DNA of 64,000 nt. Source: Corallium rubrum. Lineage: Eukaryota; Cnidaria; Anthozoa; Scleralcyonacea; Coralliidae. The notes beneath the pieces were generated by a model. It was not told the origin of the DNA. It saw nothing but the letters and a program-made list of their open reading frames with translations, and ran no database searches. Shown one piece after another: positions 31,796 to 44,794 of this stretch. A program made the position numbers and the translations under genes. The number at the start of each line of letters is the position of its first letter. Position 1 is the stretch's first letter. Where the stretch lies: assembly GCA_964035015.1 (NCBI GenBank), contig OZ035997.1, positions 23,938,834 to 24,002,833 of the forward strand, written 5' to 3'.

Positions 31796-32823
31796 CAACC
31801 TCGTACCCAGGGTCTTATCTGCTTTCAAAATGGCGAGATGAGAAGACCCTGGCAAAGGCTGGTCACGTGATTCCAAAATACTCCAAGATTCTTGGAGTAT
31901 TTGGTCACGTGGATAATTTGAGCTTCGCCCGTCCTGGGGGGAGCGGTTAATTGATTCGGTTCTTATTATAAATATAGAATGTTGTTGCAAGTCCTGTAAC
32001 GTTAAATTCGAGCGGTAAATAAATTAGATATATTTCAAAATTTACGACATTTGCTGGATAATTCATATTTGTTGCCGTCAATCGCCAGAAACGAAGCTGA
32101 AGGTGACGAACGATCATAAAGTGATAAACAGAAACCCGCTTTCAATAGAACTACTGCGGTTTAATACAGGTACTGCTACATACACTTAAAATATTCGAAT
32201 GCTGTTGATTGTTGGAAGTTTATTTACCGTCCAGTATAGCACATTTATGTTTCTTGTCCACATGTTTGGGATTTGTGGAAATTTAATTGTTCTATCTGTC
32301 GATTTATACTCAAACGGCTTAACGGCATATTCGAATCTGCTCACTGCTGTCCTCGTTGACTTTGAGGTTGTACTTTAATACAAATATTCGATCAACAACA
32401 ATACTACGATTGACGAACATTATAGATTAGCACTGAAGACTTTGGCTTTGTATATTTCTAAACTTTTTAAATTAGATTCGGAAAGTCCAGAAACCGAAAT
32501 ATTATTAAAATACTTCTTGCTTGCATAATAAAGCAAATATGTTGTAGTGTAGACGCTTCTTACTTAAGACGGTCATTAACTGATTTTATAAATTTGTTAC
32601 GAGAATGTCTTGTTTATATTTGTACGGTTCTTGTGATTCTTGGTTGCTCAAATAGTTCGCTGAATAACAAACTATACTTGTTTATCAGTGACTGTATCGC
32701 GCCCCCCGGTACAGTGTGAGTCACTCATCAGAATATTCCAAAATTATTGGTACCACGTGACCAGCCTTTGCCAGGGTCTTCTCTCCGCCCCGCCATTTTC
32801 ATAAGACCCTGGGTACGAGGTTG
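31796..32823. mobile_element. MULE-like non-autonomous element (9-bp duplication)
   Basis: Ends are CAACCTCGTACCCAGGGTCT and its inverse. The duplication CCTAGAACT occurs at 31787-31795 and 32824-32832, and all other units keep the empty site. A 9-bp duplication suggests Mutator-like mobilisation (inference). A hairpin near 31862-31913 pairs GTCACGTG arms around CCAAGATTCTTGG. No transposase frame is present. Confidence 0.75.
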
Positions 32824-32907
32824 CCTAGAACTGACGTTCAAAAATTCCCCATTGCCGCCATGTTTTGCCTCACTTTTTAGTCCTGGAATTGAATGGGTCA
32901 TCCTTCC

Positions 32908-32910
<3 letters not shown>

Positions 32911-32970
<60 letters not shown>

Positions 32971-33317
32971 ACCGAGTGAAATGCCCAATATCATTTATAA
33001 TATACCCAATTTTCTCCTGGCATTACCACCCTATTATATGTACAGAACTCGCGATCAAGCTCTCGGCAACGGCCTCCGTGGCTCAGTGGTCAGAGCATTG
33101 CACTAGAATCGCAAGGTCGTGGGTTGAATTCCTGCCGGAGGGCCTGTGTAGTTGCATTTTTCGCAACTGCTCCCGGTTTGGTCTTAAAATGTATATATTC
33201 TACACTCGAATTTTCCTTCACCCTAAATACTTAGAACATGTCATGTAATCGAGTGAAATGCCCAATATCATTTATATATATATATATATATATATATAGT
33301 CCACCGCTATAGTTCAC

Positions 33318-33388
<71 letters not shown>
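32911..33388. repeat. (TA)n tracts around the tRNA-like SINE, unit 3
   Basis: Alternating TA at 32911-32967, 33270-33299 and 33321-33388. Frames reading Ile-Tyr repeats come from these tracts. Confidence 0.85.
33071..33144 (+). mobile_element. tRNA-like SINE head, unit 3
   Basis: The 74-nt sequence folds as a tRNA with a CCTCCG/CGGAGG acceptor, a perfect GCTC/GAGC D stem and an A box TGGCTCAGTGG. The B box GGTTGAATTCC is degenerate and the T stem uses wobble pairs. It sits in a segment flanked by 34-bp direct repeats (32966-32999 and 33243-33276, one mismatch), so it reads as a SINE or retro-pseudogene rather than a tRNA gene. Confidence 0.55.
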
Positions 33389-33391
<3 letters not shown>

Positions 33392-33401
33392 CACCGCTCA
33401 G

Positions 33402-33773
33402 ACACCGTTTACACGATGCCGATATAATTTGAAAACGGAACAAAACTGATCATGTCGGTGTGTAAATACAGGCCAAAAAGTCTTGCGTTTACACGGTGAC
33501 TATTCTCTTCCAGTGAGAACTGAGAAGACTTTGTGAATACTGCTGGCCCAAATACTGTGCTCGTATATATCGTGATTACCGTCATCAAACTGTTACGCAC
33601 GGGCGTTTACACGATGCCGGTTAGTGTTCCGTTTTCATTTCATGCCGTCAAGGAACCGTCCTCATTATGTGCGGTTTTCATGTCATTTTTGTGCCGGTAT
33701 CGTGTAAACGCAATGCCTAAACGGCATGATTTTGTTGCGTTTTCAAATTGTACTGGCATCGTGAAAACGAGGT
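33402..33773. mobile_element. 372-bp MITE, unit 3
   Basis: Full-length copy starting ACACCGTTTACACGATGCCG. Confidence 0.65.
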
Positions 33774-35114
33774 CTCAAAAGGACACGTCCAATCCGTTTG
33801 CGGCTTTTCCAAAATATGTCGTCAAATTCGTTTTTTTTCCAATTGAAATTTGTCGTCAAGCTTCAACGAGTCTTAAGATTTTAGCAATCTTTTTGATACC
33901 TTAACCACAATATAAAACCTAACCATAATCAGAAATCTTGTTCACCGCCTAGCTTTTTGAAAAAAAAATTGACGAGTTATTTTGGAGAAGCCGCGAAAGG
34001 ACTGGGCGAGTCCCTTTCAGTCATCTCTGGGGACCTCTGTAAAATTGTGGGCTCAGTAATTGGTCGGAAGCAACCTTCGAAACATACCAATGGTTCTGTC
34101 CGCTGTCCGGTCAAAGGCTTCATAGAAAAAAAATCTTTCAAGATTTCTTTCAAAATTACGGTCTTCAAAATTCAGAAACGACACAGTAAGACGGACAGCT
34201 GGCTAACTAGTGAGCAGGGGGAAGATCTATAGTTCCACACAATAAAAAAAGAACATATTATATAGTTCCAAAGATTCACTCACATCCTAATAAGTCGAAG
34301 AGGTGTTGAGTATTGCATCATCGAGCTAAAGTAGTTTATTTTGATGTCTCATGACTTTCGAATTCGTGTCAAGAACTTAAAACACTAGAGCTATTTGGAC
34401 AAAGATTGTTGACCGTATAGCGACCGCTGTATCAGTTTCTCTGTGTTATCGTGTATTGGATCGATGTTCAGGACACAGTTTGTCACTTAAAATTTTAATA
34501 TGGCCACCTTGAATTTTCAAATGTTTAAACTTCATTATATATAGATGTGAGTGTTTTACTTGAAAACATCCGGTGACATATTTTCCATATCCTCACTAGT
34601 AAAAATTTGAGGCCAAGATTAAAATATGGACATTTCGGAAAAGAGTTTCAAAAAAATGCCATTTCTTCCAAGTAATTAAGAACTCCTATAAATAATAATC
34701 ATCTTTCAAAGTCGTAATATAACAAAATAAACATGCATGTAGTGATTAATTTAAATAAAAAGAGTTTTTAATATAAAAAAGTATAAACTTAACTTGGTGT
34801 GGGACAAGGTTGACATAACTGAGAAATTCATATTAGTGATTCTAAAAATTGAGAACTGGTCAGAAACGCGTTATTTTAGAAAAACAACAAAAATTTTCTG
34901 ACATAAATCAAAAAACATCTTCATAACATATGTATGTACATTGTATGACTGTCTAAATGTGTATGCATGTGTTAATTTAAATAAATATATTTAAACGACT
35001 GCCAAATGTCATTCGTGCGCATTGCATGCAGCTGGGAGAAGTTTTAAAGCTATAATTGCATGCGAACGCAGTTTATATGCTTCATTCAGCGACATCATTT
35101 GCAACTGTAGAAGA

Positions 35115-36270
35115 ATGATCATGAATCGATCCATGCCAAGTAATTCGTCCAACGGCCAACATCCTGGTACGGAAATTTACTTTATACTTCGTGGCGCGTT
35201 CCAAATCCCGATAGGCTTGGTTGGAATGGTTGCAAATCTTCTTCTGCTAATCGCACACATCAAAGATCCTCTAAAAACATTCAAGACGTCCTCGTCACTA
35301 TTCATAATAAACATTGCAGCTATCGATCTGACGGTCTGTGTGCGTATTTCATCATTTCGCTTAAATTTTTTGCAAGTTCTAGCTCTTCTGATTATAGTTC
35401 GAATTCAATAAAAGACATCGCAATAACAATTGCTTCGAAAGGATTAATATACGTGTCTTTATCTTCGTTATTCAGTTTATCAATTGAACGGTTTTGTTCT
35501 GTGGTTTTTCCTCTATGGCATCGTGTGCGAATTACAACTCGTGTTTGTCGTTACTGGCTGGGTGCAGTATGGCTCGTTGGTTTTATTCACGTAACGTTCT
35601 CCATAATATTCATCCCACAATTCAATATAAGTCATAAAGGAAGTGAGATACTTCATTTATTTGAATTTGCGTATCTAATGTTAACTTTCATATGCACAAT
35701 GCTTTTCTACCTTGGCACGTATTTCTCACTGAAAAACCAAAGAAAAAAACTGCTTAATAGACAAGACATCAGCGAGAGAGATTTAAGGACAATGAAGATC
35801 CGAATAAGGAACGAAAGAAATTTTCTATTCACGGTATTAATTGTTTGCTTAGTTCTAGCTATTAGTTTACTACCATTGATTGCAATTTATGTTGTTCATA
35901 TTTTTTATCCACATGCCAGAAAAAATGTTGTTTTTACTTGGAGGTTTTTGTCAATGTCACTTATTTTTTTAAGCATTAATTTTGCTATTAACTCATTCCT
36001 GTCCGGGGGCTTCCCCAGAGGTGAATAAAATCGTCTGGCGTTAGCCAGAATAAAATACTAAAGACCAACTCGGACAAGAAAGAGTTAAAGAGACAGTTTA
36101 TAACTCATTCTTGTCCGGGGGCTTCCCCAGAGGTGAATAAAATCGTCTGGCGTTAGCCAGAATAAAATACTAAAGACCAATTCGGACAAGAAAGAGTTAA
36201 TCCGTTTATTTATCTTTGGCGTTTGCCAAAATATAGAAAAACCTTTAAAAAACTTTATTGCAATTTATAG
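35115..36270 (+). pseudogene. GPCR copy 3: frameshift and MITE insertion
   Basis: A 1-bp deletion near 35337 (GGTCTGTGTGCG instead of GGTCTCGTGTGCG) shifts the frame just after TM2. The rest is open in the other frame from 35453. A TTAA-flanked insertion (35988-36200) splits the codon for the Asn of NPxxY in TM7 and brings a stop. The gene cannot make a seven-helix receptor. Confidence 0.9.
35988..36200. mobile_element. TTAA-type MITE inserted as a dimer
   Basis: Two 93-bp copies (35992-36084, 36104-36196) begin CTCATTC and end AAGAAAGAG. A 19-bp spacer separates them. TTAA flanks the whole block and the empty site GCTATTAATCCG is intact in other units. TTAA duplications are typical of piggyBac-like and Kolobok elements. 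Confidence 0.8.
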
Positions 36271-37398
36271 TACCTATTTATACTGTAAAAGTGCAACTCC
36301 CAGACCACTCGCCATGATGATGATGATGATGAAAAATGTAATATCTTGTACAATGTAAACAATGGAAGAAAATAAACCTGATAATTATTTAAAATTTTAA
36401 TATGAAAAATGCCATTCCTTGCAGTTATTTTTATATTAAAAATTTGAATCAATAATCAGAGCGAGAGCCGAAAGATTGTTTTAATATAAATAATACAATT
36501 TGTTATATGTCAAGTGTCAAAGTCTGTTTTTCTAGCTCTCTGATTGAACGAGCGGTCCGAAAATCGTGATGTTTCCCGCGTAACCCATGGCAGTGGGTAT
36601 CACTACATTTATTTTTCCCTAGGAAAAAATATCAAAACCAGGAGTAGATGGTCAGGTTCAGTTTGTCTTTGTTTTCTCCAATTTTCTCTCATTAAAAACA
36701 ATGTCTGAAGATTTTATTCAACATTTTTGTTGTCATTTGACACTTGATATATACCAGGAAAACAGTGTGTTTTGTAGCCCGTCGACTGCTCGTTGTTGCC
36801 CTCGGCTTCGCCTAGGGAAACAACGGCAGCCTCGGGTCCACAACACACTGTTACCCTCGGCGCCAGTAAATAAGTGTTTAATAATAAATGGTCGTGCAAA
36901 TTAATACAGTTTTAGTTATTTCTTAGACTCATCAACAGCGCAGTTGGGATTCCAAAACTTGAGAGCAACTCATCAAGTAGCCCAACATATTTGTAAAGCA
37001 AGAAAAACAAGCTTCTTGCATTATGAATAGAAAAACGTAAAGCGTGTGTATGTCTTGAAACAAATCAGTCACCTTTATTAAAGGAAACACGAGGAAACAA
37101 AAATAGCAAGCCTCCAAATTTTATGACTCGTAAGACTTGGCAAGAGTTTACGAAAACCTATACTCCACATAATATAAAGAAAGAGATCTTTTCTTTAGAG
37201 AAACTTTGTAGCTAACAACTTTTTGCTCTGCTTCAGTTAATTTGTCTTACTCAACCCATTCTCGCCCCCAGATTCCGACTCACCCGTTTTAGCGCGGCCA
37301 TCATTCTAGTTCCCAGGCCATTGCCTTCAGGAACGTGAACGTGAAGTGCTCGGTCGAGGTTAAAAGGGATGACTCAGACCCAGTGAACTCTATATATA

Positions 37399-38715
37399 CC
37401 TGGAAGGCTGACTCCCAATCAAAAAGTGAGGCAAAACATGGTGGCAATGGGGAATTTTTGGACGTCAGTTCTAGGCTCCTACGCGGTCACCTTGGATGTC
37501 AGTTACTTTACTTTACGGAGAAATTGTGTACTATGTTGACTGTTGGCACAAATTCAAATGGAACATAGAATTTCGACATAAAGGTTTTTAACTTGCTTCT
37601 GCTTAATATCCATTTGTTGATGCTTGTGTCTTTCTGACTTCCGCCTCGAGTTTCAACTATATTTCGACGAGATGCATGTTTACTTCTGGTTTGAATTTGA
37701 ATTTATTAAATTTGCCACTTAACGTAACGTGTGGCAGGAGAGAGGAACAGAACTTTCGTCCCAATTGACACCAAACTCCTATGCGTAGACAACTACGACC
37801 TAGGTGTTGATTTTACGAAGGGAGGAAAACCGGAGAACCCGGCGAAAAACCCTCGGAGCACAGGAGAGACGGATCCAAGTACTAACCCCGTCCGACCGGG
37901 CTTAACTATTGAGAGGCAGCCCTAGCAGCACACGCCCCCCGTGCTCCCCAAATTGGTTAAATATAACCTCTTTATACTATAAAAATAAGGAAAGGCTGGC
38001 AAACTTTCAATAAGGAATATTATTTTAGACGACGCTCATTTAATTTAAAGCTCCGTAAAATACACAAAAACCGCTCGATCTCTCGCGAATATTGCCGTAG
38101 ACGTAGTATATTCGTAAAGAACTCGGCTTTTGCATCATTTCTCTTTCATCTTCTGTGCAGCTCGACTGAAACGTAACGTTTGTATACAAACCAGCTTTGG
38201 CTTCACAAAAGCTCTCACCGTATGCGTATATACGAACGGCCGGTGACGTGTCACCTCAGTTTGTAGGAACGTTTCTCGAGCTGAGCGTGAAGATGAACGT
38301 TTGGGTCGAAAGAGCAATGAACTGAAAGCCAAGTATGTACTGATGACAATTTTAGCGAGATCGAGTGTTTTTTGTGGATTTTACGGAGCTTCAATTGAGG
38401 GCCGTCTGAAATATTTCTATGCCTAAATTTGAATATTCTCTGTAAATCCTTAAATTTATTTCGACTTTCTATACCCTGGTCCCAGAGGATTTCTCTTGTA
38501 AGTACAGAAAGTAAACACAAAAGGAACACAACACTGCTCGCGCTCAACAGGGTGGGTGTACGTTTGGGCCGCCTGTGGTTCGGCCGCGAGGAAGAAGACT
38601 AAGGCTGACATCCAAGATGACCGCGTAGGAGCCTAGAACTGACGTTCAAAAATTCCCCATTGCCGCCATGTTTTGCCTCACTTTTTAGTCCTGGAATTGA
38701 ATGGGTCATCCTTCC

Positions 38716-38718
<3 letters not shown>
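37399..38718 (+). mobile_element. CCTGGAAGG-TIR element, unit 4 (complete, 1,320 bp)
   Basis: The cleanest copy, with both TIRs intact and the standard internal orientation. Confidence 0.8.
37688..37925 (-). mobile_element. 5S-derived SINE, unit 4
   Basis: Minus-strand copy, same position as in units 2 and 3. Confidence 0.7.
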
Positions 38719-38772
<54 letters not shown>

Positions 38773-39113
38773 ATCGAGTGAAATGCCCAATATCATTTAT
38801 AATATACCCAATTTTCTCCTGGCATTACCACCCTATTATATGTACAGAACTCGCGATCAAGCTCTCGGCAACGGCCTCCGTGGCTCAGTGGTCAGAGCAT
38901 TGCACTAGAATCGCAAGGTCGTGGGTTGAATTCCTGCCGGAGGGCCTGTGTAGTTGCATTTTTCGCAACTGCTCCCGGTTTGGTCTTAAAATGTATATAT
39001 TCTACACTCGAATTTTCCTTCACCCTAAATACTTAGAACATGTCATGTAATCGAGTGAAATGCCCAATATCATTTATATATATATATATATATAGTCCAC
39101 CGCTATAGTTCAC

Positions 39114-39181
<68 letters not shown>
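38719..39181. repeat. (TA)n tracts around the tRNA-like SINE, unit 4
   Basis: Tracts at 38719-38769, 39074-39094 and 39115-39181. Confidence 0.85.
38873..38946 (+). mobile_element. tRNA-like SINE head, unit 4
   Basis: Appears identical to the unit 3 copy, flanked by the same direct repeats. Confidence 0.55.
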
Positions 39182-39185
<4 letters not shown>

Positions 39186-39194
39186 CACTGCTCA

Positions 39195-39566
39195 GACACC
39201 GTTTACACGATGCCGATATAATTTGAAAACGGAACAAAACTGATCATGCCGGTGTGTAAATACAGGCCAAAAAGTCTTGCGTTTACACGGTGACTATTCT
39301 CTTCCCGTGAGAATTGAGAAGACTTTGTGAATACTGCTGACCCAAATACTGTGGTCGTATATACGTGATTACCGTCATCAAACTGTTACGCACGGGCGTT
39401 TACACGATACCGGTTAGTGTTCCGTTTTCATTTCATGCCATCAAGGAACCGTCCTCATTATGTGCGGTTTTCATGTCATTTTTGTGCCGGTATCGTGTAA
39501 ACGCAATGCCTAAACGGCATGATTTTGTTGCGTTTTCAAATTGTACCGGCATCGTGAAAACGGGGT
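39195..39566. mobile_element. 372-bp MITE, unit 4
   Basis: Full-length copy with the CGATACCGG/CCGGTATCG inner repeat. Confidence 0.65.
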
Positions 39567-40908
39567 CTCAAAAGGACACGTCCAATCCTTTTGCGGCTTT
39601 TCCAAAATATGTCGTCAAATTCGTTTTTTTTCCAATTGAAATTTGTCGTCAAGCTTCAACGAGTCTTAAGATTTTAGCAATCTTTTTGATACCTTAACCA
39701 CAATATAAAACCTAACCATAATCAGAAATCTTGTTCACCGCCTAGCTTTTGAAAAAAAAATTGACGAGTTATTTTGGAGAAGCCGCGAAAGGACTGGGCG
39801 AGTCCCTTTCAGTCATCTCTGGGGACCTCTGTAAAATTGTGGGCTCAGTAATTGGTCGGAAGCAACCTTCGAAACATACCAATGGTTCTGTCCGCTGTCC
39901 GGTCAAAGGCTTCATAGAAAAAAAATCTTTCAAGATTTCTTTCAAAATTACGGTCTTCAAAATTCAGAAACGACACAGTAAGACGGACAGCTGGCTAACT
40001 AGTGAGCAGGGGGGAAGATCTATAGTTCCACACAATAAAAAAAGAACATATTATATAGTTCCAAAGATTCACTCACATCCTAATAAGTCGAAGAGGTGTT
40101 GAGTATTGCATCATCGAGCTAAAGTAGTTTATTTTGATGTCTCATGACTTTCCGAATTCGTGTCAAGAACTTAAAACACTAGAGCTATTTGGACAAAGAT
40201 TGTTGACCGTATAGCGACCGCTGTATCAGTTTCTCTGTGTTATCGTGTATTGGATCGATGTTCAGGACACAGTTTGTCACTTAAAATTTTAATATGGCCA
40301 CCTTGAATTTTCAAATGTTTAAACTTCATTATATATAGATGTGAGTGTTTTACTTGAAAACATCCGGTGACATATTTTCCATATCCTCACTAGTAAAAAT
40401 TTGAGGCCAAGATTAAAATATGGACATTTCGGAAAAGAGTTTCAAAAAAATGCCATTTCTTCCAAGTAATTAAGAACTCCTATAAATAATAATCATCTTT
40501 CAAAGTCGTAATATAACAAAATAAACATGCATGTAGTGATTAATTTAAATAAAAAGAGTTTTTAATATAAAAAAGTATAAACTTAACTTGGTGTGGGACA
40601 AGGTTGACATAACTGAGAAATTCATATTAGTGATTCTAAAAATTGAGAACTGGTCAGAAACGCGTTATTTTAGAAAAACAACAAAAATTTTCTGACATAA
40701 ATCAAAAAACATCTTCATAACATATGTATGTACATTGTATGACTGTCTAAATGTGTATGCATGTGTTAATTTAAATAAATATATTTAAACGACTGCCAAA
40801 TGTCATTCGTGCGCATTGCATGCAGCTGGGAGAAGTTTTAAAGCTATAATTGCATGCGAACGCAGTTTATATGCTTCATTCAGCGACATCATTTGCAACT
40901 GTAGAAGA

Positions 40909-41855
40909 ATGATCATGAATCGATCCATGCCAAGTAATTCGTCCAACGGCCAACATCCTGGTACGGAAATTTACTTTATACTTCGTGGCGCGTTCCAAAT
41001 CCCGATAGGCTTGGTTGGAATGGTTGCAAATCTTCTTCTGCTAATCGCACACATCAAAGATCCTCTAAAAACATTCAAGACGTCCTCGTCACTATTCATA
41101 ATAAACATTGCAGCTATCGATCTGACGGTCTGTGTGCGTATTTCATCATTTCGCTTAAATTTTTTGCAAGTTCTAGCTCTTCTGATTATAGTTCGAATTC
41201 AATAAAAGACATCGCAATAACAATTGCTTCGAAAGGATTAATATACGTGTCTTTATCTTCGTTATTCAGTTTATCAATTGAACGGTTTTGTTCTGTGGTT
41301 TTTCCTCTATGGCATCGTGTGCGAATTACAACTCGTGTTTGTCGTTACTGGCTGGGTGCAGTATGGCTCGTTGGTTTTATTCACGTAACGTTCTCCATAA
41401 TATTCATCCCACAATTCAATATAAGTCATAAAGGAAGTGGGATACTTCATTTATTTGAATTTGCGTATCTAATGTTAACTTTCATATGCACAATGCTTTT
41501 CTACCTTGGCACGTATTTCTCACTGAAAAACCAAAGAAAAAAACTGCTTAATAGACAAGACATCAGCGAGAGAGATTTAAGGACAATGAAGATCCGAATA
41601 AGGAACGAAAGAAATTTTCTATTCACGGTATTAATTGTTTGCTTAGTTCTAGCTATTAGTTTACTACCATTGATTGCAATTTATGTTGTTCATATTTTTT
41701 ATCCACATGCCAGAAAAAATGTTGTTTTTACTTGGAGGTTTTTGTCAATGTCACTTATTTTTTTAAGCATTAATTTTGCTATTAATCCGTTTATTTATCT
41801 TTGGCGTTTGCCAAAATATAGAAAAACCTTTAAAAAACTTTATTGCAATTTATAG
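40909..41855 (+). pseudogene. GPCR copy 4: single frameshift
   Basis: It carries the same 1-bp deletion after TM2 as copies 3 and 5 and is otherwise complete to the normal stop. The shared lesion shows that these copies descend from one broken gene. Confidence 0.88.
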
Positions 41856-43008
41856 TACCTATTTATACTGTAAAAGTGTAACTCCCAGACCACTCGCCAT
41901 GATGATGATGATGATGAAAAATGTAATATCTTGTAAAATTAAACAATGGAAGAAAATAAACCTGATATTTAAAATTTTAATATGAAAAATGCCATTCCTT
42001 GCAGTTATTTTTATATTAAAAATTTGAATCAATAATCAGAGCGAGAGCCGAAAGATTGTTTTAATATATAAATAATACAATTTGTTATATGTCAAGTGTC
42101 AAAGTCTGTTTTTCTAGCGCTCTGATTGAACGAGCGGTCCAAAAATCGTGATGTTTCCCGCGTAACCCATGGCAGCGGGTATCACTACATTTATTTTTCC
42201 CTAGGGAAAAATATCAAAACCGGAAGTAGATGGTCAGGTTCAGTTTGTCTTTGTTTTCTCCAGTTTTCTCTCATTAAAAACAATGTCTGAAGATTTTGTT
42301 CAACATTTTTGTTGTCATTTGACACTTGATATATACCAGGAAAACAGTGTGTTTTGTAGCCCCTCGGGAAAACAGTGTGTTTTGTAGCCCCTCGACTGCT
42401 CGTTGTTGCCCTCGGCTTCGCCTCGGGAAACAACGGCAGCCTCGGGTCCACAACACACTGTTACCCTCGGCGCCAGTAAATAAGTGTTTAATAATAAATG
42501 GTCGTGCAAATTAATATAGTTTTAGTTATTTCTTAGACTCATCAACAGCGCAACCGGGATTCCAAAACTTGAGAGCAACTCATCAAGTAGCCCAACATAT
42601 TTGTAAAGCAAGAAAAACAAGCTTCTTGCATTATGAATAGAAAAACGTAAAGCGTGTGTATGTCTGGAATCAAATCAGTCACCTTTATTAAAGGAAACAC
42701 GAGGAAACAAAAACAGCATGCCTCCAAATCTTATGACTCGTAAGACTTGGCAAGAGTTTACGAAAACCTATACTCCACATAATATAAAGAAAGAGATCTT
42801 TTCTTTAGAGAAACTTTGTAGCTAACAACTTTTTGCTCTGCTTCAGTTAATTTGTCTTACTCAACCCATTCTCGCCCCCAGATTCCGACTCACCCGTTTT
42901 AGCGCGTCCATCATTCTAGTTCCCAGGCCATTGCCTTCAGGAACGTGAACGTGAAGTGCTCGGTCGAGGTTAAAAGGGATGACTCAGACCCAGTGAACTC
43001 AATATATA

Positions 43009-44269
43009 CCTGGAAGGCTGACTCCCAATCAAAAAGTGAGGCAAAACATGGTGGCAATGGGGAATTTTTGGACGTCAGTTCTAGGCCCCTACGCGGTCAC
43101 CTTGGATGTCAGTTACTTTACTTTACGGAGAAATTGTGTACTATGTTGACTGTTGGCACAAATTCAAATGGAACATAGAATTTCGACATAAAGGTATTTA
43201 ACTTGCTTCTGCTTAATATCCATTTGTTGATGCTTGTGTCTTTCTGACTTCCGCCTCGAGTTTCAACTATATTTCGACGAGATGCATGTTTACTTCTGGT
43301 TTGAATTTGAATTTATTAAATTTGCCACTTAACGTAACGTGTGGCAGGAGAGAGGAACAGAACTTTCGTCCCAATTGGCGCCAAACTCCTATGTGTAGAC
43401 AACTACGACCTAGGTGTTGATTTTACGAAGGGAGGAAAACCGGAGAACCCGGCGAAAAACCCTCGGAGCACAGGAGAGACGGATCCAAGTACTAACCCCG
43501 TCCGACCGGGCTTAACTATTGAGAGGCAGCCCTAGCAGCACACGCCCCCCGTGCTCCCCAAATTGGTTAAATATAACCTCTTTATACTATAAAAATAAGG
43601 AAAGACTGGCAAACTTTCAATAAGGAATATTATTTTAGACGACGCTCATTTAACGTAGTATATTCGTAAAGAACTCGGCTTTTGCATCATTTCTCTTTCA
43701 TCTTCTGTGCAGCTCGACTGAAACGTAACGTTTGTATACAAACCAGCTTTGGCTTCACAAAAGCTCTCACCGTATGCGTATATACGAACGGCCGGTGACG
43801 TGTCACCTCAGTTTGTAGGAACGTTTCTCGAGCTGAGCGTGAAGATGAACGTTTGGGTCGAAAGAGCAATGAACTGAAAGCCAAGTATGTACTGATGACA
43901 ATTTTAGCGAGATCGAGTGTTTTTTGTGGATTTTACGGAGCTTCAATTGAGGGCCGTCTGAAATATTTCTATGCCTAAATTTGAATATTCTCTGTAAATC
44001 CTTAAATTTATTTCGACTTTCTATACCCTGGTCCCAGAGGATTTCTCATGTAAGTACAGAAAGTAAACACAAAAGGAACACAACACTGCTCGCGCTCAAC
44101 AGGATGGGTGTACGTTTGGGCCGCCTGTGGTTCGGCCGCGAGGAAGAAGACTAAGGCTGACATCCAAGATGACCGCGTAGGAGCCTAGAACTGACGTTCA
44201 AAAATTCCCCATTGCCGCCATGTTTTGCCTCACTTTTTAGTCCTGGAATTGAATGGGTCATCCTTCCAG
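43009..44269 (+). mobile_element. CCTGGAAGG-TIR element, unit 5
   Basis: Complete ends, with a short internal deletion near 43653 compared with unit 4. It ends CTTCCAG followed by a degenerate AT tract. Confidence 0.8.
43298..43535 (-). mobile_element. 5S-derived SINE, unit 5
   Basis: Minus-strand copy, same position as in unit 4. Confidence 0.7.
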
Positions 44270-44361
44270 ATAAATTAAATAATATTAATATATAAAATAT
44301 ATAGTATATATTATTATATATATATATATATATATATAATTATACATATATATATATATAT

Positions 44362-44409
<48 letters not shown>
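44270..44409. repeat. Degenerate AT/(TA)n tract, unit 5
   Basis: AT-only sequence with interruptions. It occupies the place where the tRNA-like SINE lies in units 3, 4 and 6. Confidence 0.8.
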
Positions 44410-44412
<3 letters not shown>

Positions 44413-44422
44413 CACTGCTCAG

Positions 44423-44794
44423 ACACCGTTTACACGATGCCGATATAATTTGAAAACGGAACAAAACTGATCATGCCGGTGTGTAAATACAGGCCAAAAA
44501 GTCTTGCGTTTACACGGTGACTATTCTCTTCCCGTGAGAATTGAGAAGACTTTGTGAATACTGCTGGCCCAAATACTGTGCTCGTATATATCGTGATTAC
44601 CGTCATCAAACTGTTACGCACGGGCGTTTACACGATGCCGGTTAGTGTTCCGTTTTCATTTCATGCCGTCAAGGAACCGTCCTCATTATGTGCGGTTTTC
44701 ATGTCATTTTTGTGCCGGTATCGTGTAAACGCAATGCCTAAACGGCATGATTTTGTTGCGTTTTCAAATTGTACTGGCATCGTGAAAACGAGGT
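44423..44794. mobile_element. 372-bp MITE, unit 5
   Basis: Full-length copy. Confidence 0.65.

Larger units (their letters stand above)
30558..32910 (+). mobile_element. CCTGGAAGG-TIR element, unit 3 (interrupted)
   Basis: TIRs of about 115 bp begin CCTGGAAGGCTGACTCCC and end ATCCTTCCAGG. They share AAAGTGAGGCAAAACATGG, GGACGTCAGTTCTAGG and the CGCGGTCA motif. The flanks are TATATA, suggesting insertion into TA-rich DNA. The right TIR is split by the element at 31796-32823. No transposase frame is present and the superfamily is unassigned. Confidence 0.75.
29674..36542 (+). repeat. Array unit 3
   Basis: Complete unit enlarged by a 1,028-bp element in the transposon TIR and a MITE dimer in the GPCR. 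It carries the tRNA-like SINE and expanded (TA)n tracts. Confidence 0.85.
36543..42122 (+). repeat. Array unit 4
   Basis: Complete 5.6-kb unit without extra large insertions. It has one 28-bp repeat copy and carries the tRNA-like SINE and the frameshifted GPCR. Confidence 0.85.

Noticed and set aside
32865..33248. Frames encoding long Ile-Tyr repeats (also near 33231-33443, 38599-39050, 49512-49916, 58949-59188)
   Set aside because: They are translations of (TA)n microsatellites, occur on both strands, and have no flanking coding signal.
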